A stretch of DNA of 64,000 nucleotides from Corynebacterium incognita (lineage in GTDB: Bacteria; Actinomycetota; Actinomycetes; Mycobacteriales; Mycobacteriaceae), in contig NZ_CP059404.1 in the NCBI RefSeq assembly GCF_014217255.1, positions 930,001-994,000 of the forward strand. Reading direction: 5' to 3'. The notes beneath the pieces are model-generated. The model ran no database searches. It worked only from the letters and a program-made list of their open reading frames with translations, and was not told the DNA's origin. The position numbers were made by a program, and so were the translations under genes. Positions 48,121 through 56,354 of this stretch are shown here, one piece after another. The first letter of the stretch is position 1, and the number at the start of each line of letters is the position of its first letter.

Positions 48121-49321
48121 CCAATCGGACAAGCTTAAAGGCGTAGCCTACGACATCCGCGGCGAAGTATCCGCCGAAGCCGAGCGCATGGAGCTCGATG
48201 GCCACAACATCTTGAAGCTCAACACAGGCAACCCAGCCGTGTTCGGCTTCGACGCCCCGGACGTCATCATGCGCGACATGATTGCGGCGCTGCCGACGGC
48301 GCAAGGCTACTCGACGTCGAAAGGCATCGTCCCGGCGCGGCGCGCGATTGTCACCCGCTACGAACTCGAGGACTTCCCGGCGTTCGACATCGACGACGTA
48401 TTCCTGGGCAACGGCGTCTCCGAGCTCATCTCCATGACAACGCAGGCGCTGCTCAACGACGGCGACGAGGTACTCATTCCCGCCCCGGACTACCCGCTGT
48501 GGACGGCGGCGACATCGCTTGCCGGCGGCACCCCGGTCCACTACACCTGCGACGAAGAAGACGACTGGAACCCATCGATCGAGGACATCGAGTCCAAGGT
48601 TACGGACCGGACTAAGGCGATCGTCGTCATCAACCCGAATAACCCGACGGGTGCGGTCTACCCGCGCGAGGTGTTGCAGCGGATCGTTGATATCGCCCGC
48701 CAACACAACCTCCTCATCCTGGCTGACGAGATCTACGACCGGATCCTCTACGACGGCGCGACCCACACCTCCATCGCCTCCCTAGCCCCGGACCTGCTGT
48801 GCATCACGTACAACGGCCTGTCCAAGGCGTACCGGATAGCCGGCTACCGGGCGGGCTGGATGGTGCTGACCGGGCCGAAGAAGGACGCGGCGGGTTTCAT
48901 TGAGGGTCTGGAACTGCTGGCGGGCACCCGACTGTGCCCCAACGTACCGGCCCAGCACGCCATCCAAGTCGCGCTCGGCGGGCGCCAATCCATCTACGAG
49001 CTCACCGGCGAAGGCGGGCGCCTGCTCAAGCAGCGCAACATCGCGGTGGAAAAACTCAACCAGATCCCAGGTGTGTCCGTGGTCATGCCCAAGGGCGCGC
49101 TGTATTGCTTCCCCAAGCTCGACCCAAACGTCTATGAAATTCACGACGATTCCAAGCTCATGCTGGATATTCTCCGGGCGGAGAAGATCCTCATGGTCCA
49201 GGGAACCGGGTTCAACTACCCCACGCCCGACCATTTTAGGGTAGTAACCCTACCATGGGCGTCCCAGTTGGAAAACGCGATCGAGCGCCTGGGCAACTTC
49301 CTTGTGAGTTATCGACAGTAA
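48110..49321 (+). CDS. alaT: Alanine-type PLP aminotransferase
   Basis: 403 residues, fold-type I aminotransferase. The PLP lysine is in YNGLSKAYRIAGYRAGW (about 237); other motifs are LNTGNPAVFGFDAPDVI, INPNNPTGAVYP and DEIYDRILYD. Matches corynebacterial AlaT and mycobacterial AspC at this locus, which transfer amino groups between alanine and 2-oxoglutarate or pyruvate. The start overlaps the antiporter end. Confidence 0.92.
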   Translation: MRFDQSDKLKGVAYDIRGEVSAEAERMELDGHNILKLNTGNPAVFGFDAPDVIMRDMIAALPTAQGYSTSKGIVPARRAIVTRYELEDFPAFDIDDVFLGNGVSELISMTTQALLNDGDEVLIPAPDYPLWTAATSLAGGTPVHYTCDEEDDWNPSIEDIESKVTDRTKAIVVINPNNPTGAVYPREVLQRIVDIARQHNLLILADEIYDRILYDGATHTSIASLAPDLLCITYNGLSKAYRIAGYRAGWMVLTGPKKDAAGFIEGLELLAGTRLCPNVPAQHAIQVALGGRQSIYELTGEGGRLLKQRNIAVEKLNQIPGVSVVMPKGALYCFPKLDPNVYEIHDDSKLMLDILRAEKILMVQGTGFNYPTPDHFRVVTLPWASQLENAIERLGNFLVSYRQ

Positions 49322-49331
49322 ATCGGGAAAG

Positions 49332-49340
49332 TTATCCACA
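49332..49340 (+). other. Isolated consensus DnaA box
   Basis: TTATCCACA in the 71-bp gap after alaT, in the same local context as the copy at 27450. Single copy; not an origin. Confidence 0.5.
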
Positions 49341-49392
49341 GGCTGGGTTGAGGTCTGGCGCGGGGTGTGGAATGGGTGCTTGACTCGGGGGC

Positions 49393-50493
49393 ATGAACAT
49401 CCACGACGCGCTGCGCTACCTCACCAGCCAAGGCCTCGAACTGGCCCGGCTGGCATACGGTGATGCGCTGGGCGGGCTCGAACTGGACCCTGTGGAGGTG
49501 CGGACTTACAAGGCGGTGGGGGCTGTCTTGTACGGGCCATGCCGCAACAAGCGGGTGCGGTCAGAGATCCTGCGCCTAGCACAAGGGTTTTCCATCGCGC
49601 GGTTGGTGGTCATCCACAAAGCGGCGTCGCAACTGTCGCGACGGGCGCCGATTACGCACTGGGACCTCCGCTTGGAGCTGACGCAGCTCAAGGAACTTAC
49701 GCTCGAGGAACTTCGCCAGCACGCCCGCGCCCGAGTCCGGGAGCTCAACGCCATAGGCGCCGGGCGGCCCGTGCGCTCACTGGTGATCGGGCGGACGCCG
49801 GACGCTACGGGGCGTCGGACAGCGGTTCTCAAGCTCCCCGAGGACGAAATGGCGGCTCTCGAGCGCCAACTGCGCGGGATAAAGAGACCCGGGCCCGAAG
49901 ACATCGCGATGGGCAACGCCTGCTGGCAGCTGCTGACCTCCGGTACCGGGGTGCGGGTGCGCACGCCGGAGCCGACAGTGCTGCTCATGGCCGACGACCT
50001 CCGCGGAGTGGGCGGCAGCATGCTGCAGGCAACCGACGGCACGATGGTCGAGGCGCACGAGTACGTCACCAAGCGTATGGGTGAGCTCGGGTGGGTGCTG
50101 CTTTACGACGGCCTGGCCCGCCCCGTCAACATGTGGCGCACGGCTCGGGGTGCGAACGCCACCCAACGCGCCATCATCGCCGCGGACCAGGGACAGTGCG
50201 CGTGGCCGGGCTGCGAGCGAATCGCACTGTATGGCGCCGTGCACCACGAGCACGCGTGGTCACAGGGTGGGAACACCAACTTGGACAACCTCATCGGGTT
50301 ATGCGGGCCCCACAATGCCATGAACGATGACGACCCCAACGCACCGCCCAGAAACGGGCGGATGGCCCGCGACGAACAAGGACACCCAGTGTGGATACCA
50401 CCCGACGGAGGGCCACCGATAAGAAACCGGGGATATCACACCACCCGGTCGGGGCGGGCCCAGATGCTAGAGGCTGCGGCCAAGCGCCTGTAG
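49393..50493 (+). CDS. DUF222/HNH endonuclease domain protein
   Basis: 366 residues. N-terminal DUF222-like helical region and a C-terminal HNH domain with CAWPGCER, HHEHAWSQGGNTNLDNLIGL and CGPHNAMN, giving the zinc and catalytic histidines. These proteins (13E12-like) occur in many copies in actinobacteria; their role, possibly in mobile elements or defence, is not established. The 3' end overlaps the convergent ugd by 27 bp. It may be a late insertion between alaT and ugd. Confidence 0.82.
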   Translation: MNIHDALRYLTSQGLELARLAYGDALGGLELDPVEVRTYKAVGAVLYGPCRNKRVRSEILRLAQGFSIARLVVIHKAASQLSRRAPITHWDLRLELTQLKELTLEELRQHARARVRELNAIGAGRPVRSLVIGRTPDATGRRTAVLKLPEDEMAALERQLRGIKRPGPEDIAMGNACWQLLTSGTGVRVRTPEPTVLLMADDLRGVGGSMLQATDGTMVEAHEYVTKRMGELGWVLLYDGLARPVNMWRTARGANATQRAIIAADQGQCAWPGCERIALYGAVHHEHAWSQGGNTNLDNLIGLCGPHNAMNDDDPNAPPRNGRMARDEQGHPVWIPPDGGPPIRNRGYHTTRSGRAQMLEAAAKRL

Positions 50494-51789
50494 GTCCCAG
50501 CCTGCCCCGCGCCATGCCGCGACGTCGAGGACGTTACGGCCGTCGATCATGCGCCGCTCGGACACTAGTCCGGCGGCCTTGTGGGGATCCATTTCCCGGA
50601 AGTCGGACCATTCGGTGGCGAGGATGACCAGCTCGGCGTCGGTAAGCGCTGTGTCAAGGTCTGGCGCGTAGCTCAAGGTGGGAAAGACCTTCTTGGCGTT
50701 TTCCATACCTTGCGGGTCGTAGACGGTGACTGCTGCGCCGGCCAGGGACAGTGAGCCGGCGACAGCGAGGGCTGGCGAGTCCCGGACGTCGTCGGAGTTT
50801 GGTTTGAAGGCGCAACCAAGCACGGTGATGCGGTGGCCAAGCAGGTTTCCCTGGAACGCCTCTTTGGCCAGCGTGACTACGCGGTCGCGGCGGCGCATGT
50901 TGATGGCGTCGACCTCACGGAGGAACGTCAGTGCTTGGTCAGCGCCCAGCTCGCCGGCGCGGGCCATAAATGCCCGGATATCCTTGGGCAGGCACCCGCC
51001 GCCGAACCCTAGTCCGGCGCCTAAAAACTTACGCCCGATGCGTTCGTCATGGCCGATAGCCTCGGCAAGCTTGGTGACATCGCCGCCAACCAGCTCACAA
51101 ATTTCGGACACCGCGTTGATGAACGAGATCTTGGTGGCCAAAAACGCGTTCGCCGAGACCTTCACCAGCTCCGCGGTGGCCAGGTCCGTGACAATAAACG
51201 GGGTGTCGTCCGCCAATGGCGTCGCGTAGACTTCGCGGGCCACGGCCTCTGCTGTGGTCTCGCCGTCGCGTACGCCCAAGACAATACGGTCCGGCGTAAT
51301 GGTGTCCTTGACCGCGTAGCCTTCGCGCAAGAATTCGGGGTTCCACGCAATCTCGACGCGCGCGCCTTCCTGGACCAGGGAGTCCGCCAGTTCTTGCATT
51401 TCGGCGGCAGTACCCACCGGGACCGTCGACTTGCCGAAGATGATGTGCTCACCGCGCAGCTTCGGCACGAGGTCGGTAATCACGGCCCGGACGTAGGTCA
51501 GGTCCGCCGCGTAGGAGCCGTGCTTTTGCGGCGTGCCGACGCCCAGGAAATGCACGTTGGCGAATTCCGCGGCCGCGTCGTAGTCGGTTGTAAAACCTAA
51601 CCGGTCGGCGGCGATGTTGCGCTCTAGAACCTCGGGTAGGCCGGGCTCGTAAAAAGGAACTTTGCCCGCAGATAGTGCGGCAATCTTATGCTCATCGACG
51701 TCCACTCCGAGCACGTCATGGCCCAGTTCAGCCATGCATGCCGCGTGTGTCGCCCCTAGGTATCCGGTACCGATGACTGTCATACGCAT
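50467..51789 (-). CDS. ugd: UDP-glucose 6-dehydrogenase
   Basis: 440 residues. N-terminal NAD motif VIGTGYLGATHAACMAELGH, catalytic Cys in GLGFGGGCLPKDIRAF near 265, Lys in the TKISFINAVSEI helix, C-terminal UDP-binding domain VLGCAFKPNSDDVRDSPAL. Oxidises UDP-glucose to UDP-glucuronate for cell envelope glycans. Downstream neighbour of dcd in the same orientation, as in mycobacteria. Confidence 0.94.
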   Translation of the reverse strand: MRMTVIGTGYLGATHAACMAELGHDVLGVDVDEHKIAALSAGKVPFYEPGLPEVLERNIAADRLGFTTDYDAAAEFANVHFLGVGTPQKHGSYAADLTYVRAVITDLVPKLRGEHIIFGKSTVPVGTAAEMQELADSLVQEGARVEIAWNPEFLREGYAVKDTITPDRIVLGVRDGETTAEAVAREVYATPLADDTPFIVTDLATAELVKVSANAFLATKISFINAVSEICELVGGDVTKLAEAIGHDERIGRKFLGAGLGFGGGCLPKDIRAFMARAGELGADQALTFLREVDAINMRRRDRVVTLAKEAFQGNLLGHRITVLGCAFKPNSDDVRDSPALAVAGSLSLAGAAVTVYDPQGMENAKKVFPTLSYAPDLDTALTDAELVILATEWSDFREMDPHKAAGLVSERRMIDGRNVLDVAAWRGAGWDLQALGRSL

Positions 51790-51831
51790 AGCGAGCCATC
51801 CTAAACACCCCAGTTAAACGGAGCGTTAACT

Positions 51832-52395
51832 TTAGCGGAAGTTCAGGAACGCCTTGGACGGGGTCGGCCCCCGTTGCCCTTGGTACTTTGAGCCCAATGC
51901 CCCAGTCCCGTACGGAACCTCCGCCGGGGAGGTCATCTTGAACATTGCCAATTGGCCGACCTTCATGCCTGGCCACAAGGTGATGGGCAGGTTGGCCACG
52001 TTAGACAGCTCCAAGGTGATGTGACCGGTAAATCCTGGGTCAATGAAACCGGCCGTGGAGTGGGTCAGCAGACCTAGGCGCCCCAGCGAGGACTTGCCCT
52101 CTAGACGGCCTGCGAGATCGTTAGGGAGCGTGAATTTCTCCAGCGTCGCGCCCAAGACGAACTCTCCGGGGTGCAAGACGAAGGCATCGCCGTCTTCCAC
52201 CTCAACCAGCGAAGTCAGATCTTCCATCTCTTGCTTCGGGTCGATGTGCGTGTACCGGGAGTTGTTGAACACTCGGAAGAACTTATCGAGGCGAACGTCG
52301 ACGGACGACGGCTGGATAAGCGCGGCGTCGAAAGGCTCGATGCCGAGGTTGCCGGAATCTACTGCTGCGCGGATGTCGTGGTCGGATAAAAGCAC
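51832..52395 (-). CDS. dcd: dCTP deaminase
   Basis: 187 residues from GTG 52395. Motifs: [38 protein letters not shown] (active-site Ser/Arg and Glu region) and the C-terminal [19 protein letters not shown]. Mycobacterial Dcd also has dUTPase activity, giving dUMP directly; this is likely but not shown. A TACACT -10 element lies 7 bases before the GTG, suggesting a leaderless mRNA. Confidence 0.93.
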   Translation of the reverse strand: MLLSDHDIRAAVDSGNLGIEPFDAALIQPSSVDVRLDKFFRVFNNSRYTHIDPKQEMEDLTSLVEVEDGDAFVLHPGEFVLGATLEKFTLPNDLAGRLEGKSSLGRLGLLTHSTAGFIDPGFTGHITLELSNVANLPITLWPGMKVGQLAMFKMTSPAEVPYGTGALGSKYQGQRGPTPSKAFLNFR

Positions 52396-52402
52396 AGACC
52401 CC

Positions 52403-52408
52403 AGTGTA
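52403..52408 (-). promoter_or_regulatory. -10 element of a leaderless dcd transcript
   Basis: TACACT on the minus strand, with 7 bases to the GTG start codon and no Shine-Dalgarno, so transcription should begin at the start codon. Confidence 0.45.
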
Positions 52409-52435
52409 TGACATGGGCGCGCGGCGGTGTACACT
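52408..52435 (+). promoter_or_regulatory. Probable tRNA-Gly promoter
   Basis: ATGACA (52408-52413) and TACACT (52430-52435), 16-bp spacer, about 11 bp before the mature tRNA 5' end. Confidence 0.45.
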
Positions 52436-52446
52436 AGCTTCACATT

Positions 52447-52520
52447 GCCGGCGTAGTTTAGTGGTAGAACATCAGCTTCCCAAGCTGAGAGTGCGGGTTC
52501 GATTCCCGTCGCCGGCTCCA
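52447..52520 (+). tRNA. tRNA-Gly (anticodon CCC)
   Basis: 74 nt including an encoded CCA. Acceptor GCCGGCG pairs with CGCCGGC before T-CCA; the anticodon stem TCAGC/GCTGA holds the loop TTCCCAA, anticodon CCC; the T-arm has GGTTCGATTCC. It reads GGG glycine codons. The prophage starts at its 3' end, so it is probably the attachment site. Confidence 0.96.
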
Positions 52521-52525
52521 ATGAC

Positions 52526-52566
52526 AAGCTGCACCAACAGGAAATACTACCCTGTTAGTGCAGCTT
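52526..52566. terminator. Long hairpin after the tRNA-Gly
   Basis: A 16-bp stem, AAGCTGCACCAACAGG (52526-52541) with CCTGTTAGTGCAGCTT (52551-52566), one G-T pair, 9-nt loop. It may terminate the tRNA transcript, or belong to the prophage end. No long T-run follows. Confidence 0.55.
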
Positions 52567-52620
52567 TAGTCGATCCACTAGTCGAACCACGCGGGCAGGG
52601 TGGAGGTTAGCGCATAATTT

Positions 52621-52968
52621 TCATCCTGGCGGATGCTCGAGCTTCTTCCAGCCTTGCGGGTAGGCGTCCGGCGACCACACATTGTTGGGGATGGTGGACT
52701 CCCAGACGGCACCGTTGTAGAGGACTTTGTCGCCCGCGCTGTATGGGGTCTCGGAGGTAGGCTGTACGAATTGGGCAACGGTGGGCGTTTCCGTCTCACT
52801 CTCGCCCGCGCTAGGTGCGTCTGAGGCCTCCGCTTCGTCTTCCACCCAGTAGCGTTCATCAATGCCTGGTGAGCCTGGTTCCCAGACGTTGAGCTTGTCG
52901 CCAGTGGGGTCGAGCACGTCACGCCACACCTTGCCGTTGTCGCGGGTGCGCTTCATCTGACTGTTCAT
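52621..52968 (-). CDS. Phage protein with C-terminal chitin-binding-type module (CBM5/12)
   Basis: 115 residues. A basic N-terminal part (MKRTRDNGKVWRDVLDP), an acidic Ser/Glu/Thr linker (about 45-72), and a CBM5/12-like module: TPYSAGDKVLYNGAVWEST and WSPDAYPQGWKKL carry the expected tyrosine and tryptophans. Such modules in phages usually bind host glycans at the tail tip or on lysins. Start ATG 52968 or 52956; an overlapping 25-codon frame with a better ribosome binding site begins at 52996. Last gene before the prophage end. Confidence 0.65.
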   Translation of the reverse strand: MNSQMKRTRDNGKVWRDVLDPTGDKLNVWEPGSPGIDERYWVEDEAEASDAPSAGESETETPTVAQFVQPTSETPYSAGDKVLYNGAVWESTIPNNVWSPDAYPQGWKKLEHPPG

Positions 52969-52996
52969 CGGTCAAAGATTTGTAATCCATAGTCAT
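52919..52996 (-). CDS. Possible 25-residue leader frame overlapping the CBM gene
   Basis: ATG 52996 is preceded by AAGGAAC and reads MTMDYKSLTDEQSDEAH... to TGA at 52919, overlapping the start of the CBM gene in another frame. It may be a translational-coupling leader, or the real N-terminus joined by a frameshift. Confidence 0.3.
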   Translation of the reverse strand: MTMDYKSLTDEQSDEAHPRQRQGVA

Positions 52997-53096
52997 GTTC
53001 CTTAAGTGATTCCTCGAAGATCTTGTCAAGACTGCTTGAATCACCGGGTTAATGTAGTCACATCCTTCTGTATAACTTCCGTGCCAGAACATAAGA

Positions 53097-53156
53097 AAAG
53101 TCCCATGGGGCTTGGCATAAAAGTCCCCTTCGGCGATTAGGGCAAAGGGGCTTTAA
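53097..53156 (-). terminator. Two tandem hairpins, minus-strand terminator candidates
   Basis: Stem 1 at 53098-53113 (AAGTCC/GGGCTT type) and stem 2 with arms 53120-53128 and 53147-53154 (AAAGTCCCC/GGGGCTTT). Both are followed on the minus strand by ACTTTT. They lie between the SGNH gene promoter and the CBM gene and could stop antisense transcripts coming from the fibre operon. Confidence 0.5.
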
Positions 53157-53160
53157 ACTA

Positions 53161-53193
53161 TTGACAACTACCAGCTCCGAATATTGATATAGT
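53161..53193 (+). promoter_or_regulatory. Leaderless-type promoter of the SGNH gene
   Basis: TTGACA (53161-53166) and TATAGT (53188-53193). The -10 box is 7 bases before the ATG, with no Shine-Dalgarno, so transcription should start at the start codon. The spacer of 21 bp is long, so the true -35 may be unrelated to TTGACA. Confidence 0.5.
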
Positions 53194-53200
53194 TCCATCT

Positions 53201-54118
53201 ATGCCACGATTTATCCGACTCAAAGAACAAAAACTCAACCGGGTTGCCCCTGCCCGTCCCACGCCGCTCCAGCTAAAGCGGTCCGATGGAAGCCTCGAGG
53301 ACACGCAATTCGACATGACTACTGACGGAAACGGCTTCGTAGTCACAGGCGTGGATACCGATCCGGAAAAGCCGTCACTGTTTTTTGTGGGCGGCTCCTT
53401 GGTGGAATCTTCATTCTCACATCCTCAAGATCGGTTCGTTTCGAAAGTAGCCAAAAGTGTGGATTGGAACGTTTTTAACGCGGGCTATTCTGGGACAACA
53501 CTGCTGCAGTCCTGTGTGATGATTATGGTTAAGCTACCCATGCTCGCCAAAGCTGGCGACACGATTATGCTTTTCGTCTCTCAATCGGATGCGAATGCTG
53601 CACGCTCTCAAGGTGGGTACTGGACGAACAACTCCACATATTCACCAATTAAGCCGCCTGCAGAGCAGGCTCCAGGAATAGAGTTTTCTTTTAAGCACAC
53701 AGAAACCTTGCTGGACACAATTTCCGTGTTTCTAAAGGGGATGGGCATCAACTTGGTAGTTGCTTCATCCCCCTACCGCAGAATTGACTGGAGCACAGAT
53801 AAGTGGATTCGTGGACACTATGGCACCCTTGAGTCTTTCAAGAAAGCTCAAGAACTGCGACGGGGTCTGAATCAAACTGCGAAAGCACACTCCGTTGTTT
53901 CAGGTATAGATTTCCTGGACTTAGCTTCCGAAATCGACGGCGACCCCGGGCTTTTCTATGATGAACAGCATTTCAATAAAGCTGGGCATATACGAGCCGC
54001 GGAAGCTATTAGCGAGTTTCTTGTCGCGAACGGAGTTCCGTCTCGTGAGACGGTTTCGACGAGCCAGCCGGTAGTGCCTGTACCGGCACAGGATACCGGC
54101 AGTTTTCAGGTTATCTAG
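53201..54118 (+). CDS. Prophage-encoded SGNH/GDSL hydrolase, cargo gene candidate
   Basis: 305 residues, no signal peptide or membrane segment. SGNH blocks are visible: block I FFVGGSLVESS with Ser66, block II NAGYSGTT with Gly95, a block III-like SQSDANA, and block V YDEQHFNKAGH with Asp254 and His257. Such enzymes are esterases, O-acetyl hydrolases or acyltransferases. It is the only plus-strand gene in the visible prophage, more AT-rich than chromosomal genes, and has its own promoter; the 3' end overlaps the tail fibre stop by 8 bp. This suggests a gene expressed in the lysogen. The substrate is unknown. Confidence 0.72.
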   Translation: MPRFIRLKEQKLNRVAPARPTPLQLKRSDGSLEDTQFDMTTDGNGFVVTGVDTDPEKPSLFFVGGSLVESSFSHPQDRFVSKVAKSVDWNVFNAGYSGTTLLQSCVMIMVKLPMLAKAGDTIMLFVSQSDANAARSQGGYWTNNSTYSPIKPPAEQAPGIEFSFKHTETLLDTISVFLKGMGINLVVASSPYRRIDWSTDKWIRGHYGTLESFKKAQELRRGLNQTAKAHSVVSGIDFLDLASEIDGDPGLFYDEQHFNKAGHIRAAEAISEFLVANGVPSRETVSTSQPVVPVPAQDTGSFQVI

Positions 54119-56282
54119 CCCCGCGATACTCTGCAAGCGTCCGGTAAATGGCCCAAGTGCGTTTGTCGGTACGGTATCCAGACACCCAAAGATCCAACGT
54201 CCGGTCTGTACCCGTGCCAGAAACCACAAACCCTGTCTTATACAGCGAATTAATCACGCCGTTATTACGTGGCGTGAGCGGCATGGGAGATACGTCCCAG
54301 GTCACGCCATCCGTAGAGCGGGCTAGGAAAATATCGCCATCTACCCCCGTGCTGCCACGCTTGCCGTCACTAATGATGGCCGCCCAGTCATCTGCAGATA
54401 GACGTTGAACCTCCGAGTGCCATGGGTCACGACCGGCCGGAATCGCGCCGAGGTCGCAGTCTTTCGCCGCGCCCCAATCGCTAGTTTTAGGTAGCGTTTC
54501 CACGCTTGTCTCGTAATACCCCAGCCGGTTAGGTGCGTAATTCGAGCGGATACCGTAGAGACGCCAGCCTGTAGGCATTTTCACCAGAGACTGCGAAACG
54601 AACGTAGATTCATTAGTGCCCAGCGGGACTTTCAGCACCTCAACCTTTGGAGTCCAAGACACGCCATTCTTCGAGGTTCGGGCATAAATAATATTTTGCC
54701 CACCATTAGGGCGATCAACCGTGCGCCAGGTTAACACCATCGTGTCGCCCCACATGGCAAGGTGCGTATCCGAATTGTGATAATTAGGTCGCCCCTGGCC
54801 ATCATCAAGCGGATTTGCAACACCATTAGGCACCTGCCAATTAATCCCGTCATCCGAAACAGCGATGTTGGGATCTTCATGATTTTCATTGAAATTAGGA
54901 TATGGTGTGTGCGCCATCCAGTACTTCCACCCACCCCAAGTGTCGGGGAAGTAAAGAACCGACGGGTGGCAGGTTTGCCCGCTGCCGTCATGAGTAGGCA
55001 TCTCTAGCTCGGAAGTCGGGGCGGGCGCCCACCATGCCCACACAGGTGATTCCTCACCACTCAAAGCCTGAAGAAGTGAACGGGTGCCTACATACTCGCC
55101 CTCCATGCCGTGAGACGCAAGCCCCAAGGTTTCAAAGCTAGTTGCTGGTTCATCTTCATCCCGTGAACCGCTGCCGCCGTAAGCTGCCCATTCGGACCAT
55201 GCGCCCGTGCTGTCCCTGTGGCGCTCCACGGTTTCCGCGGCCTTGGTAGCAGCCGGTATTGTTGACCAAATTTGCGATATATTTCTACCTGTGACCGCGA
55301 CTTCAATCTTTGCTCGGTCAATAGCGGAACGGGATAATTGCACCGGGTTATTCACCAGTGAATTGGCCACCGTGTAGCTAGGCGCGTAATACACGCCCGC
55401 TTTAGTAATATCGTCCAGGTTTTCGTCCTGAACCAGCGCCCGTTTCTCCCACTTAGCCGCCGAAATCGACTGCATAATGTAAGTTTCTTTAGCCGGGGTG
55501 AACGCGTTAATCCGCTCCCATGCTGTCCAGTTGCCGCCGTTGTCGCGTCGCCTGCGCATGACCGGCATATCTGTTTTTGATGCCAGCCCCATAGGATACC
55601 ACGTTTGCTGTACCGCGACACCGTCACTTTCGATAACCTCAACCGCGCTACGGTCTACGGCGTTAGACACATCGGGCCGGTTAAGTATTGATAATGCGGT
55701 GGAATAGTCCCGCGCCGCGTAAAGCCCGGGTGTGACAACCGTGTTCAAGTCCTCGCCCGTGGCAAGGTTGCGCTTGACCCACTTGATATTTTCGGCGGCG
55801 GCATCCACATAATTACGCGTCGCAAAATCGCCGGTTACTTGCTGGATGGTTTCTTCTGCCGCGAATTCGGCGCGGGCGGCTGCCTCTTGCGCTAGGCGGG
55901 AATCCGCCGCGATTTGTGCGAACCATTGGGAGATTTGCTGCAAATCAGCATCTACACCGGCGAAATCATTAATGCGGAACCAGCGGTCACCGTTCCAGAT
56001 GATGAGGTCTTTGGTGCTGGTGTTGATCCATGCCTGGCCAGCGTTGGACGGGTTCAACCCAGATGGCAATTCCGAATCGGGCGTGATGATGCCTTGGAAT
56101 GAAATAGCGGGGCCTGGATCACCTTTGGGGCCTCGGCGTCCGCGTGGGAGTTCGAGGTTTGCCCCGGCGGGGTCTACCTGGATGATGGCGCGCTGGGTTG
56201 CCATTACGTCATCGACGTCTACCCATTGGAGCTTGAGTTTGGTTTCTAGCTCTTTGAGTACTGGGTAGTCTGACTCAGCCAT
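54111..56282 (-). CDS. Phage tail fibre with pyocin-knob-like repeats and beta-propeller tip
   Basis: 723 residues. Residues 1-45: tail attachment; about 48-58 a short collagen-like GRRGPKGDPGP; 110-160 coiled coil; about 175-258 and 285-368 two related units (GEDLNTVVTPGLYAA, DENLDDITKAGVYYA ... WSEWAAYG) like pyocin-knob domains; about 390-723 a repeat fold with SDDGINW, SKNGVSW and STDGVTW motifs, like glycosidase or sialidase beta-propellers. Probably the receptor-binding protein. Last gene of the late minus-strand operon. Confidence 0.8.
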   Translation of the reverse strand: MAESDYPVLKELETKLKLQWVDVDDVMATQRAIIQVDPAGANLELPRGRRGPKGDPGPAISFQGIITPDSELPSGLNPSNAGQAWINTSTKDLIIWNGDRWFRINDFAGVDADLQQISQWFAQIAADSRLAQEAAARAEFAAEETIQQVTGDFATRNYVDAAAENIKWVKRNLATGEDLNTVVTPGLYAARDYSTALSILNRPDVSNAVDRSAVEVIESDGVAVQQTWYPMGLASKTDMPVMRRRRDNGGNWTAWERINAFTPAKETYIMQSISAAKWEKRALVQDENLDDITKAGVYYAPSYTVANSLVNNPVQLSRSAIDRAKIEVAVTGRNISQIWSTIPAATKAAETVERHRDSTGAWSEWAAYGGSGSRDEDEPATSFETLGLASHGMEGEYVGTRSLLQALSGEESPVWAWWAPAPTSELEMPTHDGSGQTCHPSVLYFPDTWGGWKYWMAHTPYPNFNENHEDPNIAVSDDGINWQVPNGVANPLDDGQGRPNYHNSDTHLAMWGDTMVLTWRTVDRPNGGQNIIYARTSKNGVSWTPKVEVLKVPLGTNESTFVSQSLVKMPTGWRLYGIRSNYAPNRLGYYETSVETLPKTSDWGAAKDCDLGAIPAGRDPWHSEVQRLSADDWAAIISDGKRGSTGVDGDIFLARSTDGVTWDVSPMPLTPRNNGVINSLYKTGFVVSGTGTDRTLDLWVSGYRTDKRTWAIYRTLAEYRGAR

Positions 56283-56354
56283 GCGTGGTGTCTCCTTGGT
56301 GTGTCACAGCGGTTTATTGCCTGCAATCACACCCCACACAGGGCGTTGTCCAGC

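Noticed and set aside
53161..53166. TTGACA as the -35 element of the SGNH gene
   Set aside because: The 21-bp distance to TATAGT is too long for a normal spacer; only the -10 box is trusted.
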